This document shows, piece by piece, positions 32,949 through 41,776 of a DNA stretch of 64,000 bases. Origin of the DNA: Stomatobaculum sp. GTDB taxonomy: Bacteria; Bacillota_A; Clostridia; Lachnospirales; Lachnospiraceae. The position numbers and the translations under genes are program-made. The notes beneath the pieces are model-generated. The model was not told the DNA's origin. It was given only the letters and a program-made list of their open reading frames with translations, and made no database searches. Within the stretch, counting starts at the first letter, position 1. Every line of letters begins with the position of its first letter. The stretch spans positions 43,295 to 107,294 of the forward strand of contig JAFSYO010000124.1 in the NCBI GenBank assembly GCA_017449925.1. Direction: 5' to 3'.

Positions 32949-34714
32949 AAAAGGTTGTATGTGCAGTTATTCTTGTCGTTATTGCCCTGTTTCTTGTGAA
33001 GACCTGCGCCGTCTGGACATACGAGGCAACTGTAAGCGGACATAATGCGCCCATTACAGTCAAAGTATCCATGACCGGAGGCCGGATCAAAAATGTGGAG
33101 GTCACGAAAGATTCCGAGACCACCGGCGTCGGAAAAAAAGCAATTGAGATAATAACCCGGAGGATCGTGGAAGAACAGTCCCTTTCCGTGGATACCGTGA
33201 CCGGCGCTTCCATCACCAGCCGTGCCATCCTTGCCGCTGCGGAACAGGCAATGCAGGGGGGAAAGGTCAGGACAGAACGCTTTAAAAATAATACAGAGGC
33301 ACGTCAGACAGAGGATGAATCACTGACTGCGGATGTGATCGTGGTGGGCGGCGGAGGCGCAGGACTTGCTGCAGCGGTCTCTGCGGAGCAGCACGATGCC
33401 CGGGTCCTGGTTCTGGAAAAGCTTGACATCCTCGGAGGGTCCACAAACGTCTCCGAAGGAGCCTTGAACGCGGTGGACCCGAAACGCCAGAAGCCGCAGG
33501 GGATCGAAGACTCCGTTGAGAAATTCATCGATCAGACCTGGCACGGCGGGCATGAAAAAGGCGATATGGAGCTCATCCGCTATCTGTGCGGAAACTCCAT
33601 GGAGAGTATAAAATGGCTGGAGGATCTTGGCGCCGTTTTTAAGGATACCGTAAGCACCGCCACCGGTGCACTGTTCCCCAGGAGCCATTATCCCGCAACT
33701 CCCTCCGGGAACAGCTATGTCCGGGTCTTTGAAGATTACGTCTCTTCTCATGAGGACCTGACTGTGCGGACCGGTGTGGAGGTCCATTCCCTTACAGTGG
33801 AGAAGGGCAGGATCACCGGCGTTTCCGGGGTGAAGAAGGACGGCGGCACTGTTACGGCATCAGCCCCCTGCGTCATCCTCGCCACCGGAGGCTTCGGCGC
33901 GAACAAAGAGATGCTGAAGAAATACAACACAGGCGTGTGGGCCCATGTGGACCTGACAGCTCTTGGCTGCACCAATATGGTAAACTGCGCTACGGGGGCG
34001 GGAATAGAAATGGCGGCCGCTATCGGAGCGGACGTCACGGGTATGAGCGATATCCAGGTACATCCCTGCGGAACTCCCGGCACCGGCCTCATGGAAAACA
34101 TCCGTACCAGCGGGAGAAACCGGATCTTCGTGAACAAGGAAGGCTCCCGTTTTGTAAATGAAGGCGCCGCGAGAGATGTACTGGCCCAGGCAGTCCTGGA
34201 CCAGGAGGATCAGACATTCTGGATCGTGGTCAATACCGTGCGGTATCCTTCGCGGGACTGGGTGGACGAGAATGGCTCCACCATCGCGGACATGGTTTCG
34301 CAGGGTAAGGTCTTTGAAGGCAGAACCCTGGAAGAACTTGCGGAAAAAACGGGCATGAAGGCGGAAAACCTTACTGCCTCTGTCAGCGGCTACAACGCTG
34401 TGGTGCGCGGAGAAAAAGAGGACGACTTCGGATTCAGGGCGGACAACCCGGCAGATGTCGAAATGACAGAAGGACCCTGGTATGCCTGCCGGAAAGTTCC
34501 CACCGTTCACCATACCATGGGCGGACTGAAGATCAATACGGACACAGAGGTACTGGACACCAGCGGCAGTCCCATTCCCGGTCTGTATGCCGCAGGAGAA
34601 GTCACCGGAGGGATCCACGGAAGCAACCGCCTCGGAGGCAACGCCATCGCGGATATCATGACCTTTGGCAAGAAGGCCGGAGAAATGGCTGCCTCCTACA
34701 GTGCGGAATATTAA
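32945..34714 (+). CDS. FMN-binding/FAD-dependent fumarate (urocanate)-type reductase
   Basis: 589 aa. An N-terminal hydrophobic helix (VICAVILVVIALFLV-like) anchors or exports the protein. Residues 25-105 are an FMN-binding domain with VDTVTGASITS, where the Thr carries covalent FMN. The FAD domain (from about 125) has VIVVGGGGAGLAAAVSAE, LEKLDILGGSTN, and the C-terminal GLYAAGEVTGGIHGSNRLGG. Such proteins reduce fumarate, urocanate or other enoates as respiratory electron acceptors at the cell surface. Intact although its upstream partner is broken. GGAGG lies upstream of the ATG. Confidence 0.9.
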   Translation: MKKVVCAVILVVIALFLVKTCAVWTYEATVSGHNAPITVKVSMTGGRIKNVEVTKDSETTGVGKKAIEIITRRIVEEQSLSVDTVTGASITSRAILAAAEQAMQGGKVRTERFKNNTEARQTEDESLTADVIVVGGGGAGLAAAVSAEQHDARVLVLEKLDILGGSTNVSEGALNAVDPKRQKPQGIEDSVEKFIDQTWHGGHEKGDMELIRYLCGNSMESIKWLEDLGAVFKDTVSTATGALFPRSHYPATPSGNSYVRVFEDYVSSHEDLTVRTGVEVHSLTVEKGRITGVSGVKKDGGTVTASAPCVILATGGFGANKEMLKKYNTGVWAHVDLTALGCTNMVNCATGAGIEMAAAIGADVTGMSDIQVHPCGTPGTGLMENIRTSGRNRIFVNKEGSRFVNEGAARDVLAQAVLDQEDQTFWIVVNTVRYPSRDWVDENGSTIADMVSQGKVFEGRTLEELAEKTGMKAENLTASVSGYNAVVRGEKEDDFGFRADNPADVEMTEGPWYACRKVPTVHHTMGGLKINTDTEVLDTSGSPIPGLYAAGEVTGGIHGSNRLGGNAIADIMTFGKKAGEMAASYSAEY

Positions 34715-34762
34715 GATGATGAAATAGGACTTCCCGGCGGATTTTCGGACAAACTATGAAAT

Positions 34763-35599
34763 CTAAAAGAGGCGGTAAATCACCGCCGCAGCAATGGGAT
34801 AGCCGATAAACGCAAGGATCACCATACTGACCAGCGCCATCAACCCTCCGTACTTAAACATCACTTTTGTATCCACCCAGCCGGTTCCGGCAACCACTGC
34901 CATAGGCATAGTGGACGGCGGTGTCGCAAAGGCGTAGGATGCCGCCGCGCCGATAACGGAAGCAAGAGCGATCATATTCACATTACCCATAGCCAGCGCA
35001 ATGGGTGCAGAAATGGTGAAGAACACCGTGGCACAGACCGTATTGGAAGAGAAGTTGGTCAGGATGACACAGAGAACAGCGATCACCAGGATGAACATCT
35101 TTTCATCCACACCGGCCACCATAGGAGAAACGGTGTTGATCAGGTAATCGGAAATTCCGACCTTGTCCAGCACCAGGGCACCGCTCAGCTCCAGTACTGC
35201 CGCGTTGAAGATCAGCGCGCTCCACGGCACACCATGTGTCGCAGCATCTTTATAATCCATGATGGACTTGCCGTCAACCCGGATAATGCACATGAGGATG
35301 ATTGCCACCATCACCGGCACGGAGTTGCCCAGGCTGGAGATATATCCGCCAAAGGTCGGGAAAATGTTCTTTAAAAAGCCCTGAAGGATCCAGATCACAA
35401 TGACTATGCCGAAAAGACCGGACGCGATCTTTTCCTGCCTGGACATGGGCGGCAATTCCTCGCGGAGACGGGATGCATCATAGCTCTGAAGACGGCTTAA
35501 ACCATTTTTTGTTATCCGGGTGCCGGAACACTGCATTACCTGCATATTGGCGCCAGGGATATTCCGGCGATGTCTTATATCTCTTTTTGATATAATCAT
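34763..35599 (-). pseudogene. SLC13/DASS anion transporter, C-terminal half only
   Basis: 278 codons, about 235 of which are transporter. From ELPPMSRQEKIASG onward it matches the second half of divalent anion:Na+ symporters, with several membrane helices, the second SNT motif in TNFSSNTVCAT, and PPSTMPMAVVAGTGW. A full protein needs some 470 residues and a first SNT motif, which are missing. The first 35-45 codons are out-of-frame YjbR/MmcQ gene sequence (see 35478-35618), so the frame is a deletion fusion. Faces the flavin reductase, possibly once importing its substrate. Confidence 0.82.
34764..34787 (-). terminator. Terminator overlapping the end of the SLC13 remnant
   Basis: Minus strand GGCGGT-GATTT-ACCGCC followed by TCTTTTAG; the stem lies in the last codons of the gene. 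Confidence 0.6.
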
Positions 35600-35618
35600 A
35601 AACGGTCTGACGATCCAT
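35478..35618 (-). pseudogene. N-terminal remnant of a YjbR/MmcQ-family protein
   Basis: 46 codons with a good Shine-Dalgarno (GAGGA) and start (MDRQTVYDYIKKRY, PEYPW, AVFRHPDNKKWF), typical of YjbR/MmcQ DNA-binding-fold proteins of about 115 residues. It runs into the SLC13 remnant and stops. Deletion joined the two genes. Confidence 0.75.
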
Positions 35619-35765
35619 CACACTATTCCTCAAATTCAGAAAGATTAATTGCCGGCGGCACGTTTCCCTGTCTCATCTCCGTTGGTACCATGAATCAATT
35701 ACATAATGGCCTTCATTATTCATTTCGTCAATGTAAAACCCGGAAATGTTATCAAATCGTTATCA

Positions 35766-35842
35766 CTGCTGATAACAATAATAACAGGCACCATGAAGAA
35801 TGCCTGCTATTACAACACACTGTGATTCAGTTGATTGTTATC
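35766..35842. repeat. Dispersed covarying hairpin repeat, copy 1
   Basis: About 75 bases shared with 38453-38529. Core stem AATAACAGGCA / TGCCTGCTATT around CATGAAGAA, followed by the shared CAACACACTGTGATTCAG. Lies 12 bases past the stop of the GNAT gene. Confidence 0.75.
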
Positions 35843-35853
35843 CGTCAAGCCTT

Positions 35854-36258
35854 TCAACAATTCAGCGCTTTGACCATGACCCGCTCGTTTAATACTTCAT
35901 ACCCGTATTTCCGATACAGATCATGTGCATCTCTTGTGATCAGTATCCCGCGAAGACCGGCATACTCCGGCAGTGATTCTATGTATGATACCAGTGCCGT
36001 TCCAAGCCCCATGTGCTGACAGGATGTATCAATAATAACATCACACAGGTAGTAAGTCGTGGCGTAGTCACTGATAACTCTTGCAAAACCGGCAAGCTTT
36101 TTTTCATCATCAAGATATACGCCATAGCACGAAGAATTGTCCATGGACTTCCTTATCTGTTCGACTGAACGTTTATCTGCCCAGTACGTCATTCTAAGGA
36201 GCCTGACAACTTCATCGAGATTCATTTTTTCTGATCCGTCAATGATTCGGTATTTCAT
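35854..36258 (-). CDS. GNAT-family N-acetyltransferase
   Basis: 134 aa. The acetyl-CoA loop is near CQHMGLGTALV (Q-x-x-G-x-G/A form), preceded by the strand YYLCDVIIDT and followed by the C-terminal ILITRDAHDLYRKYGYEV. GGGGAG precedes the ATG at 36258, which beats the upstream ATG at 36279. The substrate is unknown. Followed by hairpin repeat copy 1, which may end its transcript. Confidence 0.85.
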   Translation of the reverse strand: MKYRIIDGSEKMNLDEVVRLLRMTYWADKRSVEQIRKSMDNSSCYGVYLDDEKKLAGFARVISDYATTYYLCDVIIDTSCQHMGLGTALVSYIESLPEYAGLRGILITRDAHDLYRKYGYEVLNERVMVKALNC

Positions 36259-36321
36259 GCTTGTCTCCCCATTTCTCATAAAGATTGATATGACAGATTA
36301 TACACGGTTACACGACGATCC

Positions 36322-38367
36322 TTATTTTCTTCCACAGCATTTTTTATACTTTTTTCCGCTTCCGCAAGGGCATGGATCATTGGGATAGATTTTCTTCGTT
36401 CTGACTTCCGGCTCTCCAGAAATTCCATTTGGAAATAATGCAGCAGGAATATCTGCTGCCGCTGCATCTGCATCCACATTCAGACCCATTGCCTGTATAC
36501 TGTCACGCCCCTGTTCCAAAAGGTCAGCGGCAAGACTGCTCATCGGTATGATCGTCGTCGGCTGTTTTCCGCCCCCGGCTGCTGCGTGTGTACGCATCTC
36601 GACCGGTTTGTGTCCTTTCAGATCAAACATTCTTGTGTTGTTATTGACCTGCATGAATATAGAGGCAAAGATATGTACCTGCCTTTCGGATTCGAAGATA
36701 ATCTCTTTTTCATTAAGATAATCTATATAATCCGAAAGCATCCCCCCGGTAGTCAGACAAAAAAAGGCCTCCCTGCACATCTCTCTGCACAGATCTTCTT
36801 CGCAGTGCATATGGTCCCTGAAAAAGCGGTGCAGATCATCATATACCGGTTCCCCGGAAGGATATCCATCTGCGGATATGGTAAGGATCTCTTCTTTTGT
36901 CGGGATATAATAGTCTTCTCCCCGCTGAGCGGACTCGATCTTTTTATAAATATCGTTTTTCAAAGCTGGCTTATCGATCACCTTTTCGCCGATCAGCGTA
37001 CACGGATTCAGATCATCCGGTATTTCCCTGTAAACTGACAGAAACGTCTCATAGTCCGCAGAAATACTTTTCTCCCGTTTATATAACCGATACAGCACCC
37101 TGACCGGCCCAACCACATAAAGTGTCCTGAACGCATTGAGGCAGTGGATCATCCACTTCGACTTTTTGTGATACTCACGGTAACCATCCGCCCGGAGTGC
37201 TTCATAGACAGGCTTTACATCAGAAGGTACCCGCATATCTCCGTTCTTATATTCTAAAATATAGCAAAGGGAACTGATCGTTTCGAGCAGAACTCTTTCA
37301 TCATCCGATGGAGTGAAACAGTCTTTTAAAAGCGCAGTTTCAAATGCATCCAGGCTTTCTTCCTCTGCGTCCAGAAGACGGTACTTCATCACAGCAGGCT
37401 TCAGCAATTCTTTCGCTACTGCTGCGGCAAGCCTGTCCTTTGTCCCTTTGCCTGGCTTAAAGCCTGCTTCTTCCGCGATCTCCAGAATATCTCTTTTTGA
37501 ATAAGCCTTCAGCTGGTCGACCAGCATATCTTCCTCTGTGCGCCTGATGTCTCCCCTGGTGATCATCGGCCATTTCTTATCTTGCAGCCCCTGCAGATAA
37601 CTTTCCATATTTGTCCGGAACTCTTCTGCCGCTTCTCTGCACTCTTTTTCAGATGCTTTTATTTCCTGTGTTTTATCATCAAAACCGACCTTATCACGAA
37701 GTACACTGATGTTCTTCTCGAAAACCGATTTCAGTTGTTCAGCAAATTCCTGCATCATGACCTGGCCTGACTGGCTGTAATGTGTTCTGCGGTCTTCAGG
37801 CTTTTTGCATATGACCAGGCCCTGGTCTTTTTTCATCTGGTCCTTCAGTTCTTCCAGGCAGAGATAGTCCGGTGACTCAGTCTCGCAAAACGCATATTCT
37901 TCCTGCAGAGTTTCATTGATCTTATATGGAGATGTCCACAGATCTTCTTTTGATACTTCTTTCAGGATCACAGGACATTCCAGTTCCTTCGCGTTTTTGT
38001 CATTTTTTCTCCTGATCCCGGCCCCTGTTTTCTCAATTTCAACACGATACTCAGGATACTGACTTCCGGAATCACGCAGTCGGAAGGTAAACCAGGGTTC
38101 ATTTTGAAACCAGGAATTGACAAAAGTATCCGGTGCGTGAAGATAGTTATAATAATAATTATGAATAGAATCATTCTCCTCATGCCACTCTATGATCCGG
38201 TCTTTCTTTCCGAAAAACTCGAATTCGAACTGATCGGAGGCCGGAAGTTCAAGCACGGTTTCCAGAAGAAGCGCCATCTGGGCAAAAGTAATATTGGCAG
38301 GCACCAGTATCCTTCTCCAGACCGGGGGCTTAACTCCTTTTCTGATAGCTTTGACCTGATAGAACAT
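36322..38367 (-). CDS. pRiA4b ORF-3-like / SEC-C motif protein
   Basis: 681 aa. Residues 1-175 match the plasmid pRiA4b ORF-3-like (IS1096-passenger) domain (FYQVKAIRKGVKPPVWRRIL, LELPASDQFEFEF, DLWTSPYKINETL). A long helical middle region follows, with a SAP-like or helical-repeat feel (LKAYSKRDILEIAEEAGFKPG). The protein ends in a SEC-C zinc motif, NDPCPCGSGKKYKKCCGRK. TAAGGAG sets the start at 38367. Biological role unknown; family members are often near mobile elements. Two broken copies of its 3' part lie at 31956-32000 and 39475-39612. Confidence 0.82.
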   Translation of the reverse strand: MFYQVKAIRKGVKPPVWRRILVPANITFAQMALLLETVLELPASDQFEFEFFGKKDRIIEWHEENDSIHNYYYNYLHAPDTFVNSWFQNEPWFTFRLRDSGSQYPEYRVEIEKTGAGIRRKNDKNAKELECPVILKEVSKEDLWTSPYKINETLQEEYAFCETESPDYLCLEELKDQMKKDQGLVICKKPEDRRTHYSQSGQVMMQEFAEQLKSVFEKNISVLRDKVGFDDKTQEIKASEKECREAAEEFRTNMESYLQGLQDKKWPMITRGDIRRTEEDMLVDQLKAYSKRDILEIAEEAGFKPGKGTKDRLAAAVAKELLKPAVMKYRLLDAEEESLDAFETALLKDCFTPSDDERVLLETISSLCYILEYKNGDMRVPSDVKPVYEALRADGYREYHKKSKWMIHCLNAFRTLYVVGPVRVLYRLYKREKSISADYETFLSVYREIPDDLNPCTLIGEKVIDKPALKNDIYKKIESAQRGEDYYIPTKEEILTISADGYPSGEPVYDDLHRFFRDHMHCEEDLCREMCREAFFCLTTGGMLSDYIDYLNEKEIIFESERQVHIFASIFMQVNNNTRMFDLKGHKPVEMRTHAAAGGGKQPTTIIPMSSLAADLLEQGRDSIQAMGLNVDADAAAADIPAALFPNGISGEPEVRTKKIYPNDPCPCGSGKKYKKCCGRK

Positions 38368-38452
38368 ATTTCTTCTTCTCCTTACCATCTGAATTTGTAC
38401 TCTTCTTTTTTTCGGAAAAATATGAATGAGGGATATACCAGAACTCCGGAAT

Positions 38453-38529
38453 AACTGATAACAATAATAGCAGACACCTTGAAGAATGTCTGCTATTGCA
38501 ACACACTGTGATTCAGTTGATGGTATAAC
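38453..38529. repeat. Dispersed covarying hairpin repeat, copy 2
   Basis: Same element as 35766-35842. Core stem AATAGCAGACA / TGTCTGCTATT around CCTTGAAGA; the bases that differ from copy 1 change in pairs, keeping the stem. Confidence 0.75.
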
Positions 38530-38672
38530 GAATCATTAAAACTCACATTTTAATTATTCCAGCTCCACAAGTTATTGCTTGTATTAAACTTATTTGCTTA
38601 GTTTCCTTCTGCTATTCTGTCGTTTTTTCTATAAAAACGACTGATTCCCAAAGGTTCTACAGGTTTTTAGTA

Positions 38673-38990
38673 TCAGATCATCTCCTGCCTGTTCTGCCTT
38701 TTGTAAAGGAACCGTCTGACTTCCATAATTCTGTGTTCCAAAACCACATAGTACACGACGAAGTTTTTCACATAGATGGCATAGTATGGATTCTCTCGAT
38801 CCCTCGTTGACGGATATGGTTCGAACGACTCTGCACGAGTGGATCTTTCGAGAATTGCTTTTTCAACAGCATCGAGCAGATCCGCTGCCGCCTGTGGATT
38901 ATGCAGTTTCCTCTCGATATAGGTCAACGCCTTCCGCAGGTCATCATAAAACAGAGGAAGATACTGTAACTCATACTGTTTGTTAATCAT
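38673..38990 (-). CDS. RelE/ParE-family toxin
   Basis: 105 aa. YELQYLPLFYDDLRKALTYIE, then a helix, YYAIYVKNFVVYYVV and IMEVRRFLYKRQNR, match the RelE/ParE fold with its C-terminal basic strand. Likely a ribosome-dependent RNase or gyrase inhibitor. Overlaps the antitoxin gene by 8 bases. Confidence 0.85.
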   Translation of the reverse strand: MINKQYELQYLPLFYDDLRKALTYIERKLHNPQAAADLLDAVEKAILERSTRAESFEPYPSTRDRENPYYAIYVKNFVVYYVVLEHRIMEVRRFLYKRQNRQEMI

Positions 38991-39240
38991 TCAGCTGTTT
39001 CCTTAGTGCCGTAAATACTTCTTCGTGTGACATGCGTCCGGAATTGGTCTCAGCAAAATGATCCGCTTCATCAAGCGCATCTTCTGTGTAATCTACCAGT
39101 TTTGAATAAGCCTCAATACTCATTACCACCATGCTGCCATACCCATTCTTGGTAAGATATACCGGAGCACCTCTTTTTACATCATTTTCAATCTCTGTAA
39201 ACTTATATCTCAAATCGGAAACAGGTCTTATATTAATCAT
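38983..39240 (-). CDS. Phd/YefM-family antitoxin
   Basis: 85 aa. INIRPVSDLRYKFTEIENDV and GAPVYLTKNGYGSMVVMSIEAY are the Phd/YefM DNA-binding half; the C-terminal acidic helix would wrap the toxin. Several ATGs cluster upstream; AAGGATGGAG favours 39240. Pairs with the RelE/ParE toxin. Confidence 0.87.
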   Translation of the reverse strand: MINIRPVSDLRYKFTEIENDVKRGAPVYLTKNGYGSMVVMSIEAYSKLVDYTEDALDEADHFAETNSGRMSHEEVFTALRKQLND

Positions 39241-39474
39241 TATCTCCATCCTTATCATCATTTAATCATCATAATAGTATCAAAATAATGATATCGCTTG
39301 CATTTAAATATGTAAAGACCTGGGCATGCTCCCAGTTCGACAAAGGCATACCGGTCCTAAATGTTTTTGTTTAACTCATATTCTTAATAATCCTCATACT
39401 TTGCCCTACATATCAATGAACAGGGAGCTTAGTTATCCAGATATGCCCTATTGAAAAAGATGTATCAACATTTA

Positions 39475-39612
39475 ATACAACAGAAATTACTGCTGCCGTT
39501 GCATCAGTATCCAAGTTCAGGCCCATTGCTTTTTATACTGTCGCGCCTCTGATCAACAAGATCTGCGGCAGGCTTGCTAAGCCGGCTTATCGGCACGATC
39601 ATCATCGTACGG
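39475..39612 (-). pseudogene. Degenerate internal fragment of a SEC-C protein gene
   Basis: The DNA aligns by eye with 36440-36560 of the intact SEC-C gene (shared blocks CTGCTGCCG, TTCAGRCCCATTGC, TATACTGTC, and TTATCGGCACGAT vs CATCGGTATGAT) but carries indels and no usable frame. It is a decayed duplicate of the region coding for about residues 600-640. The rest of 39262-39636 holds no gene that I can see. Confidence 0.7.
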
Positions 39613-39635
39613 CTCCCAGCGCCCGATGTGATGAA

Positions 39636-39680
39636 TTGAAAAAGACGAAACGCCTGATCAGACAGCGCTCCGTCTTTATT
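39636..39680 (-). terminator. Terminator of the TctCBA operon
   Basis: Minus strand AAAGACGGAGCGC pairs with GCGTTTCGTCTTT and ends in a T run, 27 bases past the tctA stop. Confidence 0.75.
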
Positions 39681-39706
39681 AAAACCTTTTCATGCAAAAC
39701 CGTTGA

Positions 39707-41212
39707 TTATCTTTTTTTCAGCTGCCTTGCGACCACGGGATACAAGGCGAACAGCAGGATGACCACCACGATAATAATGGAAATGGGACGGGTCAGGAAA
39801 TAATTCCAGAGCCCTCCCTTCGGCCCTGCCATAATAAGCGCGCGGCGGAAATTGGCTTCCAGAATATTGGCCAGCACTACACCCAGCACCAGAGGAGCCG
39901 GTTCAAACTCAAAAATCTTCATAAGGTATCCAATCAGCCCGAACACTAGCATGATGATGACTTCATACAGATTATTACTGAGGGCATATGTGCCGATGCA
40001 GGCCAGCGCCACGATGATGGGAGAGAGAACCGAGTTCGGGACCAGACATACCTTTGCCATCTGGCGGGCCATGGAAACTCCGATCACCCCCATCAGCAGG
40101 TTTGCAAAGAGAAAGCCCAGGAAAATCGCATATGTCGTCACAGCCTTCCCGGTCGTGAAAAGCTCCGCTCCGGGCTGCAGTCCGTGCATGATCAGTGCCC
40201 CATACAGAATCGCTGTCACGGGGCTTCCCGGAATTCCAAGAGTAAACAGAGGAATCATAGCGCCTCCGCAGGCAGCGTTGTTAGCCGCCTCAGATGCCGC
40301 GATTCCGACCTTGGAACCGTGTCCGAACTCAGAGGGATCACGGGACGTCTGCTTCGCGATACTGTAACTGATCCACGCTGCGATGGAAGCGCCTGCCGCG
40401 GGAATAAAGCCGATGAAGGCACCGATCACGGAACTGCGTAGCATCGTAGGAGCCAGCAGGCGGGTATTCCCTTTACTCCAGCGTTTTCCCTGAAGTCCTG
40501 CCGTAGGATCTTCCACAATAGTGTTGCCGTTGCCGGAACGAAGGCGATCCACTAGCACCAGGACCTGGGAAATCGAGAAGAGGCCAATCAGTACAGGTGT
40601 GGAATCAAAGCCGTCCTCAAGCCACAGCTTTCCGAAGGTAAATCTGGAAACGCCGGAAATGGAGTCCATGCCCACGCAGCCGATCAGCAGTCCCAGGAGA
40701 GCTGAAAAAATACCCTTTGTCTGGTTGTCCCCGGTAAGGCCGGATACCACCAGGATACCGAAACAGGCCACCAGAAAATACTCCAGTACAGAAAACATCA
40801 TACTGATACGGCCGAGCATCGGGGCAAACATGATAAGGCAGAGGGCACCGATAACCCCACCTACAACCGAGCCCACCGTTACGACAGATATGGCCTCCAT
40901 ACCGTGGCCTTTTTTGGTAAGTTCATATCCATCCATGGTGGTGGCTGCCGAAGCGGCAGTTCCCGGCGTATGGCAGAGAACCGCTGTGATGGATCCTCCG
41001 TATACTCCGGTGGTGTACATCGAGGTCATCATAACCAGAGCTGCCACAGGTGACATCGAAAATGAAATCGGCAGCAACAGAGCAATGCCGACCGAAGGTC
41101 CAAGTCCCGGAATGATTCCGATGACCATTCCGCCAATTACTCCGATCAGGAGTCCCAGAATCACTTCAGGAGACGCAAAGGAAGCCAGCGCAGTCGTAAA
41201 ATATCCGATCAT
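39707..41212 (-). CDS. tctA: Tripartite tricarboxylate transporter, large membrane subunit TctA
   Basis: 501 aa with about 11-12 membrane helices. Family signatures: GVIGGMVIGIIPGLGPSVGI near the N-terminus, the PGTAASAATTMDGYE loop and FTLGIPGSPVTAILYGALI. It is the channel part of a TctCBA secondary importer for a carboxylate driven by a cation gradient. GGGAGG precedes the ATG at 41212; tctB ends 16 bases upstream. Substrate unknown. Confidence 0.94.
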   Translation of the reverse strand: MIGYFTTALASFASPEVILGLLIGVIGGMVIGIIPGLGPSVGIALLLPISFSMSPVAALVMMTSMYTTGVYGGSITAVLCHTPGTAASAATTMDGYELTKKGHGMEAISVVTVGSVVGGVIGALCLIMFAPMLGRISMMFSVLEYFLVACFGILVVSGLTGDNQTKGIFSALLGLLIGCVGMDSISGVSRFTFGKLWLEDGFDSTPVLIGLFSISQVLVLVDRLRSGNGNTIVEDPTAGLQGKRWSKGNTRLLAPTMLRSSVIGAFIGFIPAAGASIAAWISYSIAKQTSRDPSEFGHGSKVGIAASEAANNAACGGAMIPLFTLGIPGSPVTAILYGALIMHGLQPGAELFTTGKAVTTYAIFLGFLFANLLMGVIGVSMARQMAKVCLVPNSVLSPIIVALACIGTYALSNNLYEVIIMLVFGLIGYLMKIFEFEPAPLVLGVVLANILEANFRRALIMAGPKGGLWNYFLTRPISIIIVVVILLFALYPVVARQLKKR

Positions 41213-41228
41213 TTCAGCCTTCCTCCCT

Positions 41229-41699
41229 TCAGACGTAGCGGAAAAACATTCCGAAAATGCCAACCTTGTAAATCGGAAGTTTCAGGAGCATAACAAAAAC
41301 CACATAGCAGATCACCGTATAAAGAACCGTAATCACCAGATTGATCTTCCAGGATTTCAGTTTCAAGTGCTTCATGGAGAGAAACAGAAAGACCGGAGTC
41401 GCAACCCAGTAACTCAGCAGGTAGAACGCACCGAAGTAAAGGAAAATATACAACATATAACGGAACGCATATTTACTGTCTTTTACAGTCAGCGCATAGT
41501 GGTAGTCCCCTTTTTCCTCTTTTGTCTTTCTCATTCCCTTGACAAGAATCAACACGGAACAGACCGTCATCATCACTGTCAGGGCAACCGGGAGGATCTT
41601 AGCCTCACCCTTTATGCCTCTTGCTACCATAAGTGCCCAAAGACTGAACACCAGAAGGATCGAACCGACCCAGACATCACGATGTGTTTTACTCGCCAT
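41229..41699 (-). CDS. tctB: Tripartite tricarboxylate transporter, small membrane subunit TctB
   Basis: 156 aa with four predicted membrane helices (VGSILLVFSLWALMVARG, KILPVALTVMMTVCSVLIL, YMLYIFLYFGAFYLLSYW, LVITVLYTVICYVVFVMLL). Small size and position between tctC and tctA identify TctB despite low sequence conservation of the family. AAAGGAAA sets the ATG at 41699. Confidence 0.9.
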   Translation of the reverse strand: MASKTHRDVWVGSILLVFSLWALMVARGIKGEAKILPVALTVMMTVCSVLILVKGMRKTKEEKGDYHYALTVKDSKYAFRYMLYIFLYFGAFYLLSYWVATPVFLFLSMKHLKLKSWKINLVITVLYTVICYVVFVMLLKLPIYKVGIFGMFFRYV

Positions 41700-41776
41700 C
41701 TGCTTTCCTTTCCGCCGCATCTAACTTCCTGTCCCTGCCGAAGGCCCTTAAAGCCCCCGGCAGGCGCATGTGTCAA

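Noticed and set aside
31200..39700. Prophage or integrative element
   Set aside because: Despite toxin-antitoxin pairs and a transposase remnant, no integrase, structural, replication or conjugation gene is present and no flanking att repeats were recognised.
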